A DNA stretch of 64,000 nucleotides from Bacteroidaceae bacterium (GCA_017503065.1 JAFVTT010000010.1:1-64000); one strand, 5' to 3'. Counted from the stretch's first letter, positions 16,885 to 25,249 are shown. The notes: a model not told the origin generated them from the letters alone. Numbers and translations are program-made.

Positions 16885-18578
16885 CTCTGTGCCTCGCGCA
16901 TCACCCTGAGGAAATTCTCTCCCCAAAGCAGGCGCAGGTCGGCTTCGGAATAACGTTCGCGCAGCAGGGCACGTGTCAGGTTTATCAGTTCGCCTGCATG
17001 TGCCAGTCCCGGCACTCCTCCGTCGCCATCGAAGTCGGTGCCTATGCCCACATGCTCTATGCCCATGATGTTCACGGCATGGTTTATGTGCTCTATGGCA
17101 TCAAGCACGGAGGCTTTGGAGTCCTGACGCAGGAATCCCTCGTAGAAGGTCACCTGCATAACACCACCCTTGCCGGCAAGGCTTCTCATCTGCCCGTCGG
17201 TGAGGTTACGGGGATGGTCGCAAAGGCTTCTGCAACTGGAATGGCTGCACACTATGGGAACCTGGGAGATATCCATGGCATCGTAGAAACTCTTTTCCGA
17301 AGCATGGCTGAGGTCCACCATCATGCCCAGGCGGTTCATCTCTCGTATCACGTCGGCACCGAACTGACTTACTCCGCCGTGCTCGTCGTTGCTCTTTCGT
17401 GCAGAGTCGCAGATGTCGTTGTCACCATTGTGGCAAAGGGTCATGTACACCACTCCCCGCTTGCGGAAGTGTTCTATCTGTGCAAGGTCATGTCCTATGG
17501 CATAACCGTTCTCTATGCCCAGCATTATGGCCTTCTTGCCTTCGTCCTTCAAGCGGTAGAGGTCGTCGGGAGTGTATGCCAACCCCGCCTCGCTACAGTG
17601 CGACGATACCGTCTCCTCTATCTGGGTGATGATGCGTTTGGCCTTGGCCGTTGCTGCCAGGTGTGCCTCGCCTGTACGCTCGCCCTGCGGCAGGTATGCC
17701 ACCATTATGGAGGCATCCAGGTGACCGTCCCTCATGCGTGGCAGGGTGACGAGCCTTTCTTCGTCCGTGCCGAACTTCATGGGCGTGTCGCAATGGGAGT
17801 CCAGAGAAAGTATGCGGCCATGCACCTTCTTTGCCTGGGCATAGTTGCATGACTCATTTACCAGCCACTGGAAGATTGGCATCTGGCTCTTGTCACCGGC
17901 CAGGATGAAGCACTCCGGGTGCCATTGCACGCCAAGGATACTCTTGTGCTCGCTGCTCTCCACGGCCTCTATCACTCCATCCGATGAACGTGCCGACACC
18001 TTGAACAACTTGCCGGGGCATTGTACCGCCTGATGGTGGAAGGAGTTGACTGGCAACTTCAATTCGCCCTTCTCGCTTTCGGCAAGGCCTGAACCCCTGA
18101 ACAGTCCCCCAAGCAGGCTGTCCTTATCAATGAAGGCCGTGTGAGACGACTGCTCGCGCACAAGGTCCTGACTGTGCTTTATGAGCGGAGCATCCTTGTA
18201 CTGTACACCCAGGTCCTGGTATATACTGCCACCCAAGGCCGCCGCCAGCATCTGTATGCCACGGCATATACCCAGCATGGGAATCTGGCGGTCGTATGCC
18301 ATGCGTATGAGTTTCAGTTCAGACACATCGCGCTCGGGGTTGATACCATGCAGTTGGGGTATCGGCTCTTCGCCCACAAGCAGAGGGTTCATGTCCGAAC
18401 CGCCACTGAGCACAATGCCGTCCAGTTCGTCCAGAAGAGCCGACATTGCGGCATCGTCCGTGTAAGGAGGTATCACAACAGGACTGCCCCCTGCCTCAAG
18501 GACACTCTGGTAGTATCCCTTGGCCAGTTCGCAACCCTTGTCGCCGAAATTGCCGGTTATGCCTATAAGAGGTTTCAT
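16872..18578 (-). CDS. Fusion of C26 gamma-glutamyl hydrolase and M19 membrane-dipeptidase-type domains
   Basis: A 568-residue two-domain enzyme. Residues 1-245 form a class I glutamine-amidotransferase-like peptidase C26 domain (PuuD/gamma-glutamyl-GABA hydrolase type) with nucleophile C105 in MLGICRGIQ and the catalytic HPE in VQWHPE. Residues ~255-568 form a complete M19 (renal/membrane dipeptidase) barrel: zinc pair H262/D264 in DSHCDTP, the bridging glutamate in LGIENGYAIG, histidines in DLSHASE and CSHSSC, and aspartate in GIGTDFDGDGG. There is no signal peptide, so it is probably cytosolic. The pairing suggests stepwise cleavage of gamma-glutamyl peptides (C26) and the resulting dipeptide (M19); substrate not established. 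Both catalytic sets look intact. Confidence 0.88.
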   Translation of the reverse strand: MKPLIGITGNFGDKGCELAKGYYQSVLEAGGSPVVIPPYTDDAAMSALLDELDGIVLSGGSDMNPLLVGEEPIPQLHGINPERDVSELKLIRMAYDRQIPMLGICRGIQMLAAALGGSIYQDLGVQYKDAPLIKHSQDLVREQSSHTAFIDKDSLLGGLFRGSGLAESEKGELKLPVNSFHHQAVQCPGKLFKVSARSSDGVIEAVESSEHKSILGVQWHPECFILAGDKSQMPIFQWLVNESCNYAQAKKVHGRILSLDSHCDTPMKFGTDEERLVTLPRMRDGHLDASIMVAYLPQGERTGEAHLAATAKAKRIITQIEETVSSHCSEAGLAYTPDDLYRLKDEGKKAIMLGIENGYAIGHDLAQIEHFRKRGVVYMTLCHNGDNDICDSARKSNDEHGGVSQFGADVIREMNRLGMMVDLSHASEKSFYDAMDISQVPIVCSHSSCRSLCDHPRNLTDGQMRSLAGKGGVMQVTFYEGFLRQDSKASVLDAIEHINHAVNIMGIEHVGIGTDFDGDGGVPGLAHAGELINLTRALLRERYSEADLRLLWGENFLRVMREAQSFRG

Positions 18579-18595
18579 AGTGCTTGTTTAAAACG

Positions 18596-18616
18596 GAAAA
18601 GTGAAAACGGAAAACG
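18596..18616. repeat. Heptamer array (GAAAAGT/GAAAACG)
   Basis: Three 7-base units (GAAAAGT, GAAAACG, GAAAACG) directly upstream of the C26-M19 start codon, the same family as the array at 6-75. Confidence 0.6.
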
Positions 18617-18632
18617 GATGGTGTCGGGGTAG

Positions 18633-18718
18633 GGACGCTGCATGCAGCGTCCGCCAATGGTTGGTTGAGTGTTTTTCTTGCGTTTTGTGGAGTTCTTCGG
18701 ACGCTGCACGCAGCGTCC
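18633..18718. repeat. Two GGACGCTGC palindromes
   Basis: GGACGCTGCATGCAGCGTCC (18633-18652) and GGACGCTGCACGCAGCGTCC (18699-18718) are 20-base palindromes 46 bases apart, set in opposite contexts (GTAGGGACGC... and ...GCGTCCCTAC). Together they form a larger inverted repeat downstream of the Lrp-type gene. A third copy lies at 20288-20307. Confidence 0.85.
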
Positions 18719-18758
18719 CTACTGTTAGGTATTTGTTATGCTATCCCCTTTCCGTTCG

Positions 18759-19271
18759 TTAATCGGTTATCTTCTTCCAGTCCTCCTCCATCTGTGGCTT
18801 TGCCTCCTTGTGAGGTCCGCCGATTGGCAATTCCTTCTTTATGCTCTGAGTCAGCGAAATCAGAGTTTCCGTGCTTACAACACCGTTTATCTGTTGCAAC
18901 TTGCCGTTGAGGAGTTCCATCAGATGGGCATTGTCCTTGGCATACAACTTGATAAGCATAGTGAAGGGACCTGTGGTATAATGGCACTCCACAATCTCGG
19001 GTATCTTGGCAAACTCTTTCACCACTGCATTGTACATGCTTCCCTTCTCCAGAGTGATGCCAATGTATGTGCTTGTGTTGTATCCGAGACTGGCTGGATT
19101 GACGTGGTATCCGCTACCCACTATCACATTCATGTCTATGAGCCTCTGCACGCGCTGGTGAATGGCGGCACGGCTTACACCGCACTTGGCGGCAACATCC
19201 TTGAACGGTATGCGGGCGTTGTTTGATATAATTTCTAAAATCTTTTTGTCGAGAGAATCAATCTTTTCCAT
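18759..19271 (-). CDS. Lrp/AsnC family transcriptional regulator
   Basis: A 170-residue regulator with an N-terminal AsnC-type helix-turn-helix (MEKIDSLDKKILEIISNNARIPFKDVA ... CGVSRAAIHQRVQRL) and a C-terminal RAM/Lrp ligand-binding domain (about residues 70-150; 'ECHYTTGPFTMLIKLYAKDN'). Such proteins bind DNA as dimers or octamers and respond to amino acids. The start at 19271 begins the conserved helix and lies 23 bases after a well-formed promoter; the longer frame upstream would read through that promoter. A charged tail rich in Lys/Glu extends beyond the RAM domain. It is monocistronic, with palindromes downstream. Confidence 0.92.
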   Translation of the reverse strand: MEKIDSLDKKILEIISNNARIPFKDVAAKCGVSRAAIHQRVQRLIDMNVIVGSGYHVNPASLGYNTSTYIGITLEKGSMYNAVVKEFAKIPEIVECHYTTGPFTMLIKLYAKDNAHLMELLNGKLQQINGVVSTETLISLTQSIKKELPIGGPHKEAKPQMEEDWKKITD

Positions 19272-19294
19272 GGCATTCTTTACATTTTGACACA

Positions 19295-19327
19295 CAAAGG
19301 TACGGAAAAGCTGGCATTTTTCCAAAA
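19295..19327 (-). promoter_or_regulatory. Promoter of the Lrp/AsnC gene
   Basis: Read leftward: TTTTG (19327-19323), a 20-base spacer, then TACCTTTG (19302-19295). Both boxes and the spacing match the Bacteroidetes -33/-7 consensus. It is one of the best promoters in the window. Confidence 0.75.
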
Positions 19328-19446
19328 CAATATTGACCTTTTTCAACAATCGCAATACCGCTACACCATAATATATACTACGATATACGTCTATATGATA
19401 AACGTATTGGGCACATTACGTAAACTTTACAAAATGATATGATTAC

Positions 19447-20187
19447 TTAGATAGCATGAATATGACTAAGGGTCAGTCTTGCCAGATAGTCGTAGTGCTC
19501 TCCGTCAATGCACTTCTCGCACATGAAGCCATGCTCATTAGCATACATGGAGAGGGTGTCGAAGTCGATGTAGAGCCAGTCGAAGGGTTCTCCCTTGATG
19601 CCACGGTATTGCATGCGGTAGTCAATCTCGCCATAGTAGGCACCGGCAAGGTTGATGTCGAAGGAACCGTCCTCGTTCTCGAAGACATAACGGATATCGG
19701 ATGAATCGAGCAGCACCTGGCCACCAGGAGCAAGAATTTGCTTCAGGCGCATGAAGAACTCGGGCAGGCGCTCTATCTTGCCCACAATGCCTATGCCGTT
19801 CATGGCCATGAGAATGGTATCGTACTTCTCGTCGAATGTCTTGTCGAAGAAATCCACAACTTTGGCATCTATGCCCCGCTGCCTCATCACGTCTACGGAA
19901 AGCGTGGATATGTCTATTGCCATCACCTCCAGGCCTCTGTTCATGAGTTCCAGGGAATGGCACCCCGAACCTGCACCAACATCCAGCACACGGCCACGGC
20001 ACAGGCGCAGTGCCTCCTGCTCCTGTGGCGGCATGTCCTCCAAAGTCCTGAAAAGGGTATCTACAGGTATCTCGTCCTCGTAGAACTGACTGGAAAACAC
20101 TCTCAGCCTTGCTGCCCTGCCCTTGGCATAATACTCGGCAATGGCAGCACCCATGGGGTCTTTTCCTGTATCTAATGTAATTCTCAT
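19447..20187 (-). CDS. Class I SAM-dependent methyltransferase
   Basis: A 246-residue methyltransferase with a Rossmann fold. Motif I is VLDVGAGSGCHSLEL (about residues 68-82), the acidic end of strand 2 is AIDIS, and motif IV lies around ILMAMNGIGIVG. An N-terminal helical cap (residues 1-60) and a C-terminal extension after residue 170 are typical of small-molecule methyltransferases, but the substrate is not recognisable. The gene lies between the Lrp-type regulator and the tricorn-like protease, with intergenic repeats on its upstream side. Confidence 0.85.
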   Translation of the reverse strand: MRITLDTGKDPMGAAIAEYYAKGRAARLRVFSSQFYEDEIPVDTLFRTLEDMPPQEQEALRLCRGRVLDVGAGSGCHSLELMNRGLEVMAIDISTLSVDVMRQRGIDAKVVDFFDKTFDEKYDTILMAMNGIGIVGKIERLPEFFMRLKQILAPGGQVLLDSSDIRYVFENEDGSFDINLAGAYYGEIDYRMQYRGIKGEPFDWLYIDFDTLSMYANEHGFMCEKCIDGEHYDYLARLTLSHIHAI

Positions 20188-20287
20188 TTGTGGTTATGTT
20201 TTGGGGAATGTGAAGAGGATATTGGAGTAATAGGAGTAATCGGAATATTACGAATTAAGTAGAGAGGAAAGTAGCAGCCAGCAGTAG

Positions 20288-20307
20288 GGACGCTGCGTGC
20301 AGCGTCC
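20288..20307. repeat. GGACGCTGC palindrome, third copy
   Basis: GGACGCTGCGTGCAGCGTCC preceded by GTAG, with a degenerate partner (CTGCAACGTCCCTAC) at 20315-20329. Same family as 18633 and 18699. Confidence 0.8.
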
Positions 20308-20334
20308 GAAAGACCTGCAACGTCCCTACCCCAG

Positions 20335-20368
20335 CTCATCCGCTCACCACTCACCACTCACCGTTCAT
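20335..20368. repeat. Heptamer array (CACCACT type)
   Basis: CTCATCCGCT followed by CACCACT, CACCACT and CACCGTT units, immediately before the stop codon of the tricorn-like protease. CATCCGCT units also occur in the 14239-14283 array. Confidence 0.7.
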
Positions 20369-20369
20369 T

Positions 20370-23300
20370 TTACTTCATCAATTCCTTTACCGCCGCCTGA
20401 ATCTGAGTGTCCACACCGCGGAGCATGTCCTCGGGTGTAACGTAGCACTCGATGTCGGGTTCCAGTTGCTGGTTCTCAAGATAGTTGCCGCGGTTGTCCT
20501 TGGTGCCCACCTGGGGTATGCCGAAGGTGTACTGGCCGATGTTCTCCCACCATACTGCGGTCATGGTACCGGGAACGGGAGCACCTATGAGTTTGCCTAT
20601 ACCCATTTCCTTGTAGAGCCAGGGGGTGCCGTGGGCATTGGAATAGTTGTTCTCGCATACAAGCATGCACGATGGCTTCACCCAACGGTCGAAGGGATCG
20701 TTGCCTATGAACTTGCCACGCGGGGTAAAACGTGAGTAGGCCTTGCCCGAGAGGGCTATGCATACATCGTTGTGCAACCATCCGCCACCATTGTGCCTGG
20801 TGTCTACGATAACGGCATCGCGCATACGGTTCTTCTCGGAAAGCAGGTTCTTGTAGAACTCGTGGAAGGAGGCGGCATTCATGGCTTCTATGTGTACATA
20901 GGCCAAACGTCCGCCGGAAAGGCTGTCCACCATGTGCTCGTTGCGACGCACCCATCGCTTGTAGAGCAATTCTTCCTGCTTGCCCCATGAGATTGGGCGT
21001 ACCACAATCTCCTTCTTCTCGCCCTTGATGCTAAGGCGTGTGGCCTTGCCGGCCTTGCCGGCGAGCATGGGATAGTAGTCGGCACAAGCCTCTATCTTCT
21101 TTCCGTCTATGGAAGTGATGATGCTGCCGGCCTTGATGACCTTGCACACATCCAGCGGACCGCCCGAAAGCACCTCTGCCACCCTGATACCCTCACCCTG
21201 GTATGTCTCGTCGGGGATGATGCCCAACTGAGCCACAGGCAATGAACTGGAGGGAGCATGATAACGGCAACCGGTATGGCTCACGTTGAGTTCGCCAAGC
21301 AGTTCGCTTGCCATCTCGGCAAAGTCATAGCCGTTGTTGATATGGGGAAGGAAACGCTTGTATGTCGTGTAGAGGCGCTCCCAGTCGGCACCGTTCATGC
21401 CGGGGTCGTAGAGTTTCTCCTTTGTCTGGCGCCAGATGTGCTCGAAGTTGTATGCCTGAGTCTTGGCAGGCTGTGTCACGGTGAATGCCTCGAACGGTAT
21501 GGTCTTGACAGAAGCGGAATTGAGATTGAGTTGGCACAGGGTACCGCCCTGACCGATGAAATAACAGGTGTTGCCACTCTTGTCAAGTTGGAACGAACGT
21601 GCATCTATGCGTTGCATCTTCAACTCCGTACGCTCCTCAACGAAGTCGCGGACCCATAGAGCCATGTTGCCGTTGTGGGGGGCAAGATAATAGAGGCGTG
21701 TACCCTCGTTGTTCATCACCGCATCCGACAGGTGCGATGACTGGAATGTAAGGCGCATGGTACGGTCGTCGAGGTTGTCCAACTGTAGTTCCAGTGCCTC
21801 CACCTTCTTCTCCTTCTCGGTACTGTCCTTCTTCTCAGACTTCTTGTCCTTCTTCTCGGATTCCTCGAGCAGTGACCTGTCTTCCTTATTCATGCGGAAC
21901 TTGTTGTAGGCTTCGTCATCGAAGAATGTGATATAGACATCGCGGTGTGCTCCCCAACTGCCATGGCTTCGATAGCCTGCCCTGTCGCTGGCAAAAATCA
22001 TGGCCTTACCGCCCATGACCCAACGTGGACGCGAGTCGGTGTAGCCGCTTTGTGTCAGATTGACGGGTTCGTCCTTTCCCTCGGCATCTATAAGAGCAAC
22101 GTCTACATTGTTCCATCCGCCATTGCCCATGTAGTTGGCCAAAAGCCACTTGCCGTCAGGACTCCAGGTGAAGTACTGGTCGCCATCGGAATAGGAATAT
22201 GTGTACTTGGCATCCATGGCGGTATGCATTTTACCCGACTTGACATCTACAACACAGATGGCCTCCCTGTTCTGGAAGTATGCCACCTTCTTGCCATCGG
22301 GGCTGTATTGTGGCTGGAAACTGGTGGTAACGCCATCGGTAAGGCGACGTTCCTTCAGTTCGGTACAATAGGTCATAACGGCTTCCTTGTCGTTCACAAT
22401 CTCCGACTCGTAGATGCTCCATATACCGCCACGCTCGCTATCGTAAACCACAGCCCTGCCATCGGCACGGAAGTCCACACAACGCTCGCGCTCGGGGGTG
22501 CAGGTTATCTGCTTTGTGGTGCTGAAGTCAATGGTGGTAACATACACGTCACCATTCAATATGAAGGCCACGTCCTTGCCCTTGGGAGATACGGCCACAT
22601 GCGTGGCACCACGGGTGGTGAGGCTGCGTATCACTTTGTCCGTGTCTATGTCGGTATTTATCCTCACTGGCACACGCACGGGTTCCTTGCCTGGCACCAT
22701 GGTATAGAGTTCGCCATCGTAGGCAAAGGAGAGCAATCCATTGGACGAGATACTAAGATATCGCACGGGGTTGCCCTTGAAACTGGTCAGTTGCCTGCTC
22801 ACACCGCCCAGAGTGGAGTGGTACACGTTGAATGTACCGTCCTTCTCGCTCAGGTAATAGTATCCCTTACCGTCGGGTGCCCATACGGGGTTGCGGTCCT
22901 CGCCGGCAAAGGTGGTCATGCGCTTGTACGCCCCACCCTCCTTCATGTATATGTCGCGCGCAATGCTGCTGGTATGGTGCTTGCGCCAGGGGTCCTCGTA
23001 GCCCTTTACATTATTATATAATATACGTCCGTCCGATGCCATGCTCACATGATCCATGGATATGGCCGAGAACAAGGTCTGTCGGCCACCGCTCTTAGCC
23101 ACCTTGTACAATCTGGTAAAGGTCGAACCTGGGAAGGTAAGTTCGCTCACCGTGGGATTGCCTGCACGGCGTATGAGCAAGGTATCATTGCCAAGCCATC
23201 CTGCCGGATACTCGTTGAAGGAATGGGTGGTGACTCGCTCGGCCTTTCCACCAGTGGCAGACATGATGAAGACATCCAGAGAACCTTCCCTGTTGCTACA

Positions 23301-23546
23301 GAATGCCAGCATACTACCATCAGGACTCCACGTGGGATGACCATCATAACTGGCATTGGTGGTAAGTTGCTTTGCCTCTCCACCGGCAGACGGAACAGTG
23401 TAGATGTTTCCCATATAAGAGAAGGCTATACTATTGCCGTCGGGCGAGATGGCACCGCCACGCATCCACAACGGATTCTCTGATTCGGCTCTTGCCAGCA
23501 TACCTATCACGAGGCATGCAATAAGAGATAAGATTTTCTTGCTCAT
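20370..23546 (-). CDS. Secreted tricorn-like S41 peptidase
   Basis: A 1058-residue exported protease resembling tricorn-type S41 enzymes. After a signal peptide (MSKKILSLIACLVIGMLARAES) come two regions of TolB/WD40-like propeller blades (about 30-330 and 330-660), recognisable by repeated 'SPDG' motifs. A lysine/glutamate-rich linker (about 555-580; EKKDKKSEKKDS) lies inside the second. A PDZ domain (about 770-860) precedes the C-terminal S41 domain. The probable nucleophile is S969 in ENNYSNAHGTPW, with VIVDTRHNGGGW upstream. Tricorn enzymes degrade peptides released by other proteases; here the action would be periplasmic or extracellular. Monocistronic. Confidence 0.9.
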   Translation of the reverse strand: MSKKILSLIACLVIGMLARAESENPLWMRGGAISPDGNSIAFSYMGNIYTVPSAGGEAKQLTTNASYDGHPTWSPDGSMLAFCSNREGSLDVFIMSATGGKAERVTTHSFNEYPAGWLGNDTLLIRRAGNPTVSELTFPGSTFTRLYKVAKSGGRQTLFSAISMDHVSMASDGRILYNNVKGYEDPWRKHHTSSIARDIYMKEGGAYKRMTTFAGEDRNPVWAPDGKGYYYLSEKDGTFNVYHSTLGGVSRQLTSFKGNPVRYLSISSNGLLSFAYDGELYTMVPGKEPVRVPVRINTDIDTDKVIRSLTTRGATHVAVSPKGKDVAFILNGDVYVTTIDFSTTKQITCTPERERCVDFRADGRAVVYDSERGGIWSIYESEIVNDKEAVMTYCTELKERRLTDGVTTSFQPQYSPDGKKVAYFQNREAICVVDVKSGKMHTAMDAKYTYSYSDGDQYFTWSPDGKWLLANYMGNGGWNNVDVALIDAEGKDEPVNLTQSGYTDSRPRWVMGGKAMIFASDRAGYRSHGSWGAHRDVYITFFDDEAYNKFRMNKEDRSLLEESEKKDKKSEKKDSTEKEKKVEALELQLDNLDDRTMRLTFQSSHLSDAVMNNEGTRLYYLAPHNGNMALWVRDFVEERTELKMQRIDARSFQLDKSGNTCYFIGQGGTLCQLNLNSASVKTIPFEAFTVTQPAKTQAYNFEHIWRQTKEKLYDPGMNGADWERLYTTYKRFLPHINNGYDFAEMASELLGELNVSHTGCRYHAPSSSLPVAQLGIIPDETYQGEGIRVAEVLSGGPLDVCKVIKAGSIITSIDGKKIEACADYYPMLAGKAGKATRLSIKGEKKEIVVRPISWGKQEELLYKRWVRRNEHMVDSLSGGRLAYVHIEAMNAASFHEFYKNLLSEKNRMRDAVIVDTRHNGGGWLHNDVCIALSGKAYSRFTPRGKFIGNDPFDRWVKPSCMLVCENNYSNAHGTPWLYKEMGIGKLIGAPVPGTMTAVWWENIGQYTFGIPQVGTKDNRGNYLENQQLEPDIECYVTPEDMLRGVDTQIQAAVKELMK

Positions 23547-23568
23547 TGTGTGTGTATTTTATGTAATG

Positions 23569-23591
23569 AAGTTCTTATCAAGAAGGTTCTT
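23569..23591. repeat. Partial copy of the 61-bp repeat
   Basis: AAGTTCTTATCAAGAAGGTTCTT matches the right half of the 61-bp repeat (24424-24484 and 26783-26843) at 21 of 23 positions. It sits on the left side of the four-helix-bundle gene, next to the CCTAGG array. Confidence 0.7.
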
Positions 23592-23613
23592 GCCAGCCAT
23601 TTCTAATAGAATG

Positions 23614-23669
23614 CCTAGGGTGTCCTAGGTTCTCCTAGGTCTTCCTAGGGTTTCCTAGCACCTCCTATT
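23614..23669. repeat. 10-bp CCTAGG tandem array (3' side of the four-helix gene)
   Basis: CCTAG recurs every 10 bases at 23614, 23624, 23634, 23644 and 23654, with a degenerate unit at 23664. The array overlaps the stop codon of the four-helix-bundle gene and encodes its last residues. The segment 23633-23653 matches 24364-24384 on the other side of the gene at 20 of 21 positions, in the same orientation. Confidence 0.85.
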
Positions 23670-24313
23670 TCCTCTATCATTCTTGTCAGCCTTTCGTTCT
23701 CTGCACGAAGAAAACGGTTCTCTTCCTCTATACGCTTGATGTACTCGTCCTGCGACTTGCGGTAACCGGTACGGGCGGCATACATCCGCTCTTTTATTCC
23801 GCCTTCGGTGACGAAGCGTTGTTCCAGTTTCTCCACATAGGCACACATCATCTTGTCCGTCTGGTGGCACAGGGTAAGCAACAGGTTGGCAAACTCCTCA
23901 GCATTCATTCTTTCCACTAAGGGAGCATAGTCCTCAAAGTCGTTGTGCGAGTGGCAGAACTCCTTCAGACGCTCCTGTCTTGGTTCCGTTGAGGACCAGA
24001 GGCACAGATGGCGCGTGTTAAGGAAATCCACATAATCCTCCCTAAGTTCCTGCAGACTTCCACGTGCCACGTTCAGCAGTTTTATCTCCATCTCCGAACT
24101 GGTCATGCCGTCCTCGCTACCCTCTATGATGTTCTGCTTTCCCGACCGTGCCGCCTGCACCATCTGGTCCACAGTGCGGTCGCCATGGGGAGGCAGGAAA
24201 CGCCTGCAGAATTCCACCGTCAACTGAAAGATGGCATCGCTCTTGCGATAGAAGAACAGATTCTTCCACACAACAGCCTTCTTCAGCACAGTGCCCTTCG
24301 TATTATACTCCAT
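23645..24313 (-). CDS. Four-helix-bundle protein (S23/Avd-like) with suffix domain
   Basis: A 222-residue protein. Residues about 10-125 match the four-helix-bundle family that includes proteins of 23S rRNA intervening sequences and the Avd protein of diversity-generating retroelements (KNLFFYRKSDAIFQLTVEF ... QMVQAARSGKQNIIEGSE). The C-terminal part, including a coiled coil (about 190-217; EYIKRIEEENRFLRAENERL), fits the 'four helix bundle suffix' type. The final GGARKP is encoded inside the CCTAGG array. CCTAGG arrays flank both sides and a TATCTTTG promoter box lies 100 bases upstream. No reverse transcriptase or rRNA gene is nearby. Function unknown; association with repeats suggests a mobile or repeat-linked role. 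Confidence 0.75.
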   Translation of the reverse strand: MEYNTKGTVLKKAVVWKNLFFYRKSDAIFQLTVEFCRRFLPPHGDRTVDQMVQAARSGKQNIIEGSEDGMTSSEMEIKLLNVARGSLQELREDYVDFLNTRHLCLWSSTEPRQERLKEFCHSHNDFEDYAPLVERMNAEEFANLLLTLCHQTDKMMCAYVEKLEQRFVTEGGIKERMYAARTGYRKSQDEYIKRIEEENRFLRAENERLTRMIEEIGGARKP

Positions 24314-24354
24314 GGCCTTTCTTTTCTTTGTAAGAGTTATTGTTTTTTAGGGCT

Positions 24355-24384
24355 CCTAGGTTGTCCTAGGTCTTCCTATGGTTT
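24355..24384. repeat. 10-bp CCTAGG tandem array (5' side of the four-helix gene)
   Basis: CCTAGG at 24355 and 24365 and CCTATG at 24375 keep the 10-base period. The stretch TCCTAGGTCTTCCTATGGTTT is a direct repeat of the array at 23633-23653 with one mismatch. Confidence 0.8.
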
Positions 24385-24413
24385 TTAAAAACCCTAAATT
24401 CACTTTCCTCCTA

Positions 24414-24443
24414 CAAAGATAGGAAAATATTATCAAGTAACAA
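24414..24443 (-). promoter_or_regulatory. Promoter of the four-helix gene, partly inside the 61-bp repeat
   Basis: Read leftward, TTG (24443-24441) is followed by a 19-base spacer and TATCTTTG (24421-24414). The -33 element and most of the spacer lie in the 61-bp repeat, and the same arrangement recurs at 26773-26802. Confidence 0.6.
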
Positions 24444-24484
24444 GTTTCTTAGTAATAAAGTTCTTACTAAGAAGGTTCTTACAT
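24424..24484. repeat. 61-bp direct repeat, left copy
   Basis: Identical over 61 bases to 26783-26843, beginning AAAATATTATCAAG and ending GTTCTTACAT. It contains a perfect 10-bp inverted repeat, TTCTTAGTAA (24446-24455) with TTACTAAGAA (24464-24473), around an 8-base loop. Confidence 0.95.
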
Positions 24485-24510
24485 GGTGTATTGGCTATAT
24501 ATACACAGAA

Positions 24511-24545
24511 ATGGGACAGAACCATTAGTGTTGATTCTGCCCCAT
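24511..24545 (-). terminator. Hairpin terminator of the 24602-25249 gene
   Basis: ATGGG-A-CAGAA (24511-24521) pairs with TTCTG-C-CCCAT (24535-24545) with one internal mismatch. Read leftward it is followed by TTTCTGTGT, so it likely ends leftward transcription. Confidence 0.65.
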
Positions 24546-24601
24546 GAGATTTATATGAATATGCTGTCTGTTCTTTCCGCGTTAAAGAACTGGTATTATA
24601 C

Positions 24602-25249
24602 TTATGCCCCGAAGCGGAGGTCCGGAAATGCTTTGCCTTCATATTTCTCCTTAATCATTTTCACACTTGCTTTTGTCATTATCTTTATCCATTCAATACC
24701 AAGTTCTTCTAATTCCGGGAATTTAATGTCTCTTATTCTTCTGTCTGCATCAACAATTACAGAATTGGGTATATTGACATCTCTAAATATGGTGGAAATA
24801 TGAAATTTGACATCTTTGACAACTCCATGATTTACTCGCACACTTGCTACAATTCCATAATTGGATGGTTTGGCAAGAAGCATTTCCATTTGTTCTGGAG
24901 AGAGTTTCTGAAGAGATTCTACAATGGCTTGTTGTATTTGTGCGTTTCTTCTTAAACCATATTCAGTAGAATAGTATTTCTGCTGTTCTGCTTGTTCACT
25001 TTCAGTCAATTGCTTGTAGATTGTTGTGTCTTGTTTCTTTTTATGCAAATACACAACATCCATGTGTCCAAAGGTTTCACAAACTACACTGTCTTTAATA
25101 TCAGTATTGTGGTGAATAATAATGGAACTATCTATTGCATTAAATTTAGTACAATAGAAATTCCTATTTATCAATGCGTTTGTAGGCATAAATGTACTAA
25201 AAATGAACATGAAGACAAATAATATTTTCTTTAACCTTGAATAAACCAT
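24602..25249 (-). CDS. Hypothetical exported protein in the AT-rich islet
   Basis: A 215-residue protein not recognised. It starts with a likely signal peptide (KKILFVFMFIFSTFMPTNA). Residues ~75-140 are polar and helical (QLTESEQAEQQKYYSTEYGLRRN, LSPEQMEMLLAK). The rest is alpha/beta ('SVRVNHGVVKDVKFHISTIFRDV', 'DADRRIRDIKFPELEELGIEWIKIM'), with a faint resemblance in layout to small TonB-C/energy-transducer-like folds, too weak to name. It is clearly AT-richer than neighbouring genes and lies with the next gene between perfect 61-bp direct repeats, so recent acquisition is possible. Confidence 0.6.
   Translation of the reverse strand: MVYSRLKKILFVFMFIFSTFMPTNALINRNFYCTKFNAIDSSIIIHHNTDIKDSVVCETFGHMDVVYLHKKKQDTTIYKQLTESEQAEQQKYYSTEYGLRRNAQIQQAIVESLQKLSPEQMEMLLAKPSNYGIVASVRVNHGVVKDVKFHISTIFRDVNIPNSVIVDADRRIRDIKFPELEELGIEWIKIMTKASVKMIKEKYEGKAFPDLRFGA

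Noticed and set aside
23645..24313. Diversity-generating retroelement (Avd-like protein)
   Set aside because: The protein resembles the Avd fold but there is no reverse transcriptase, template repeat or variable-repeat gene nearby.
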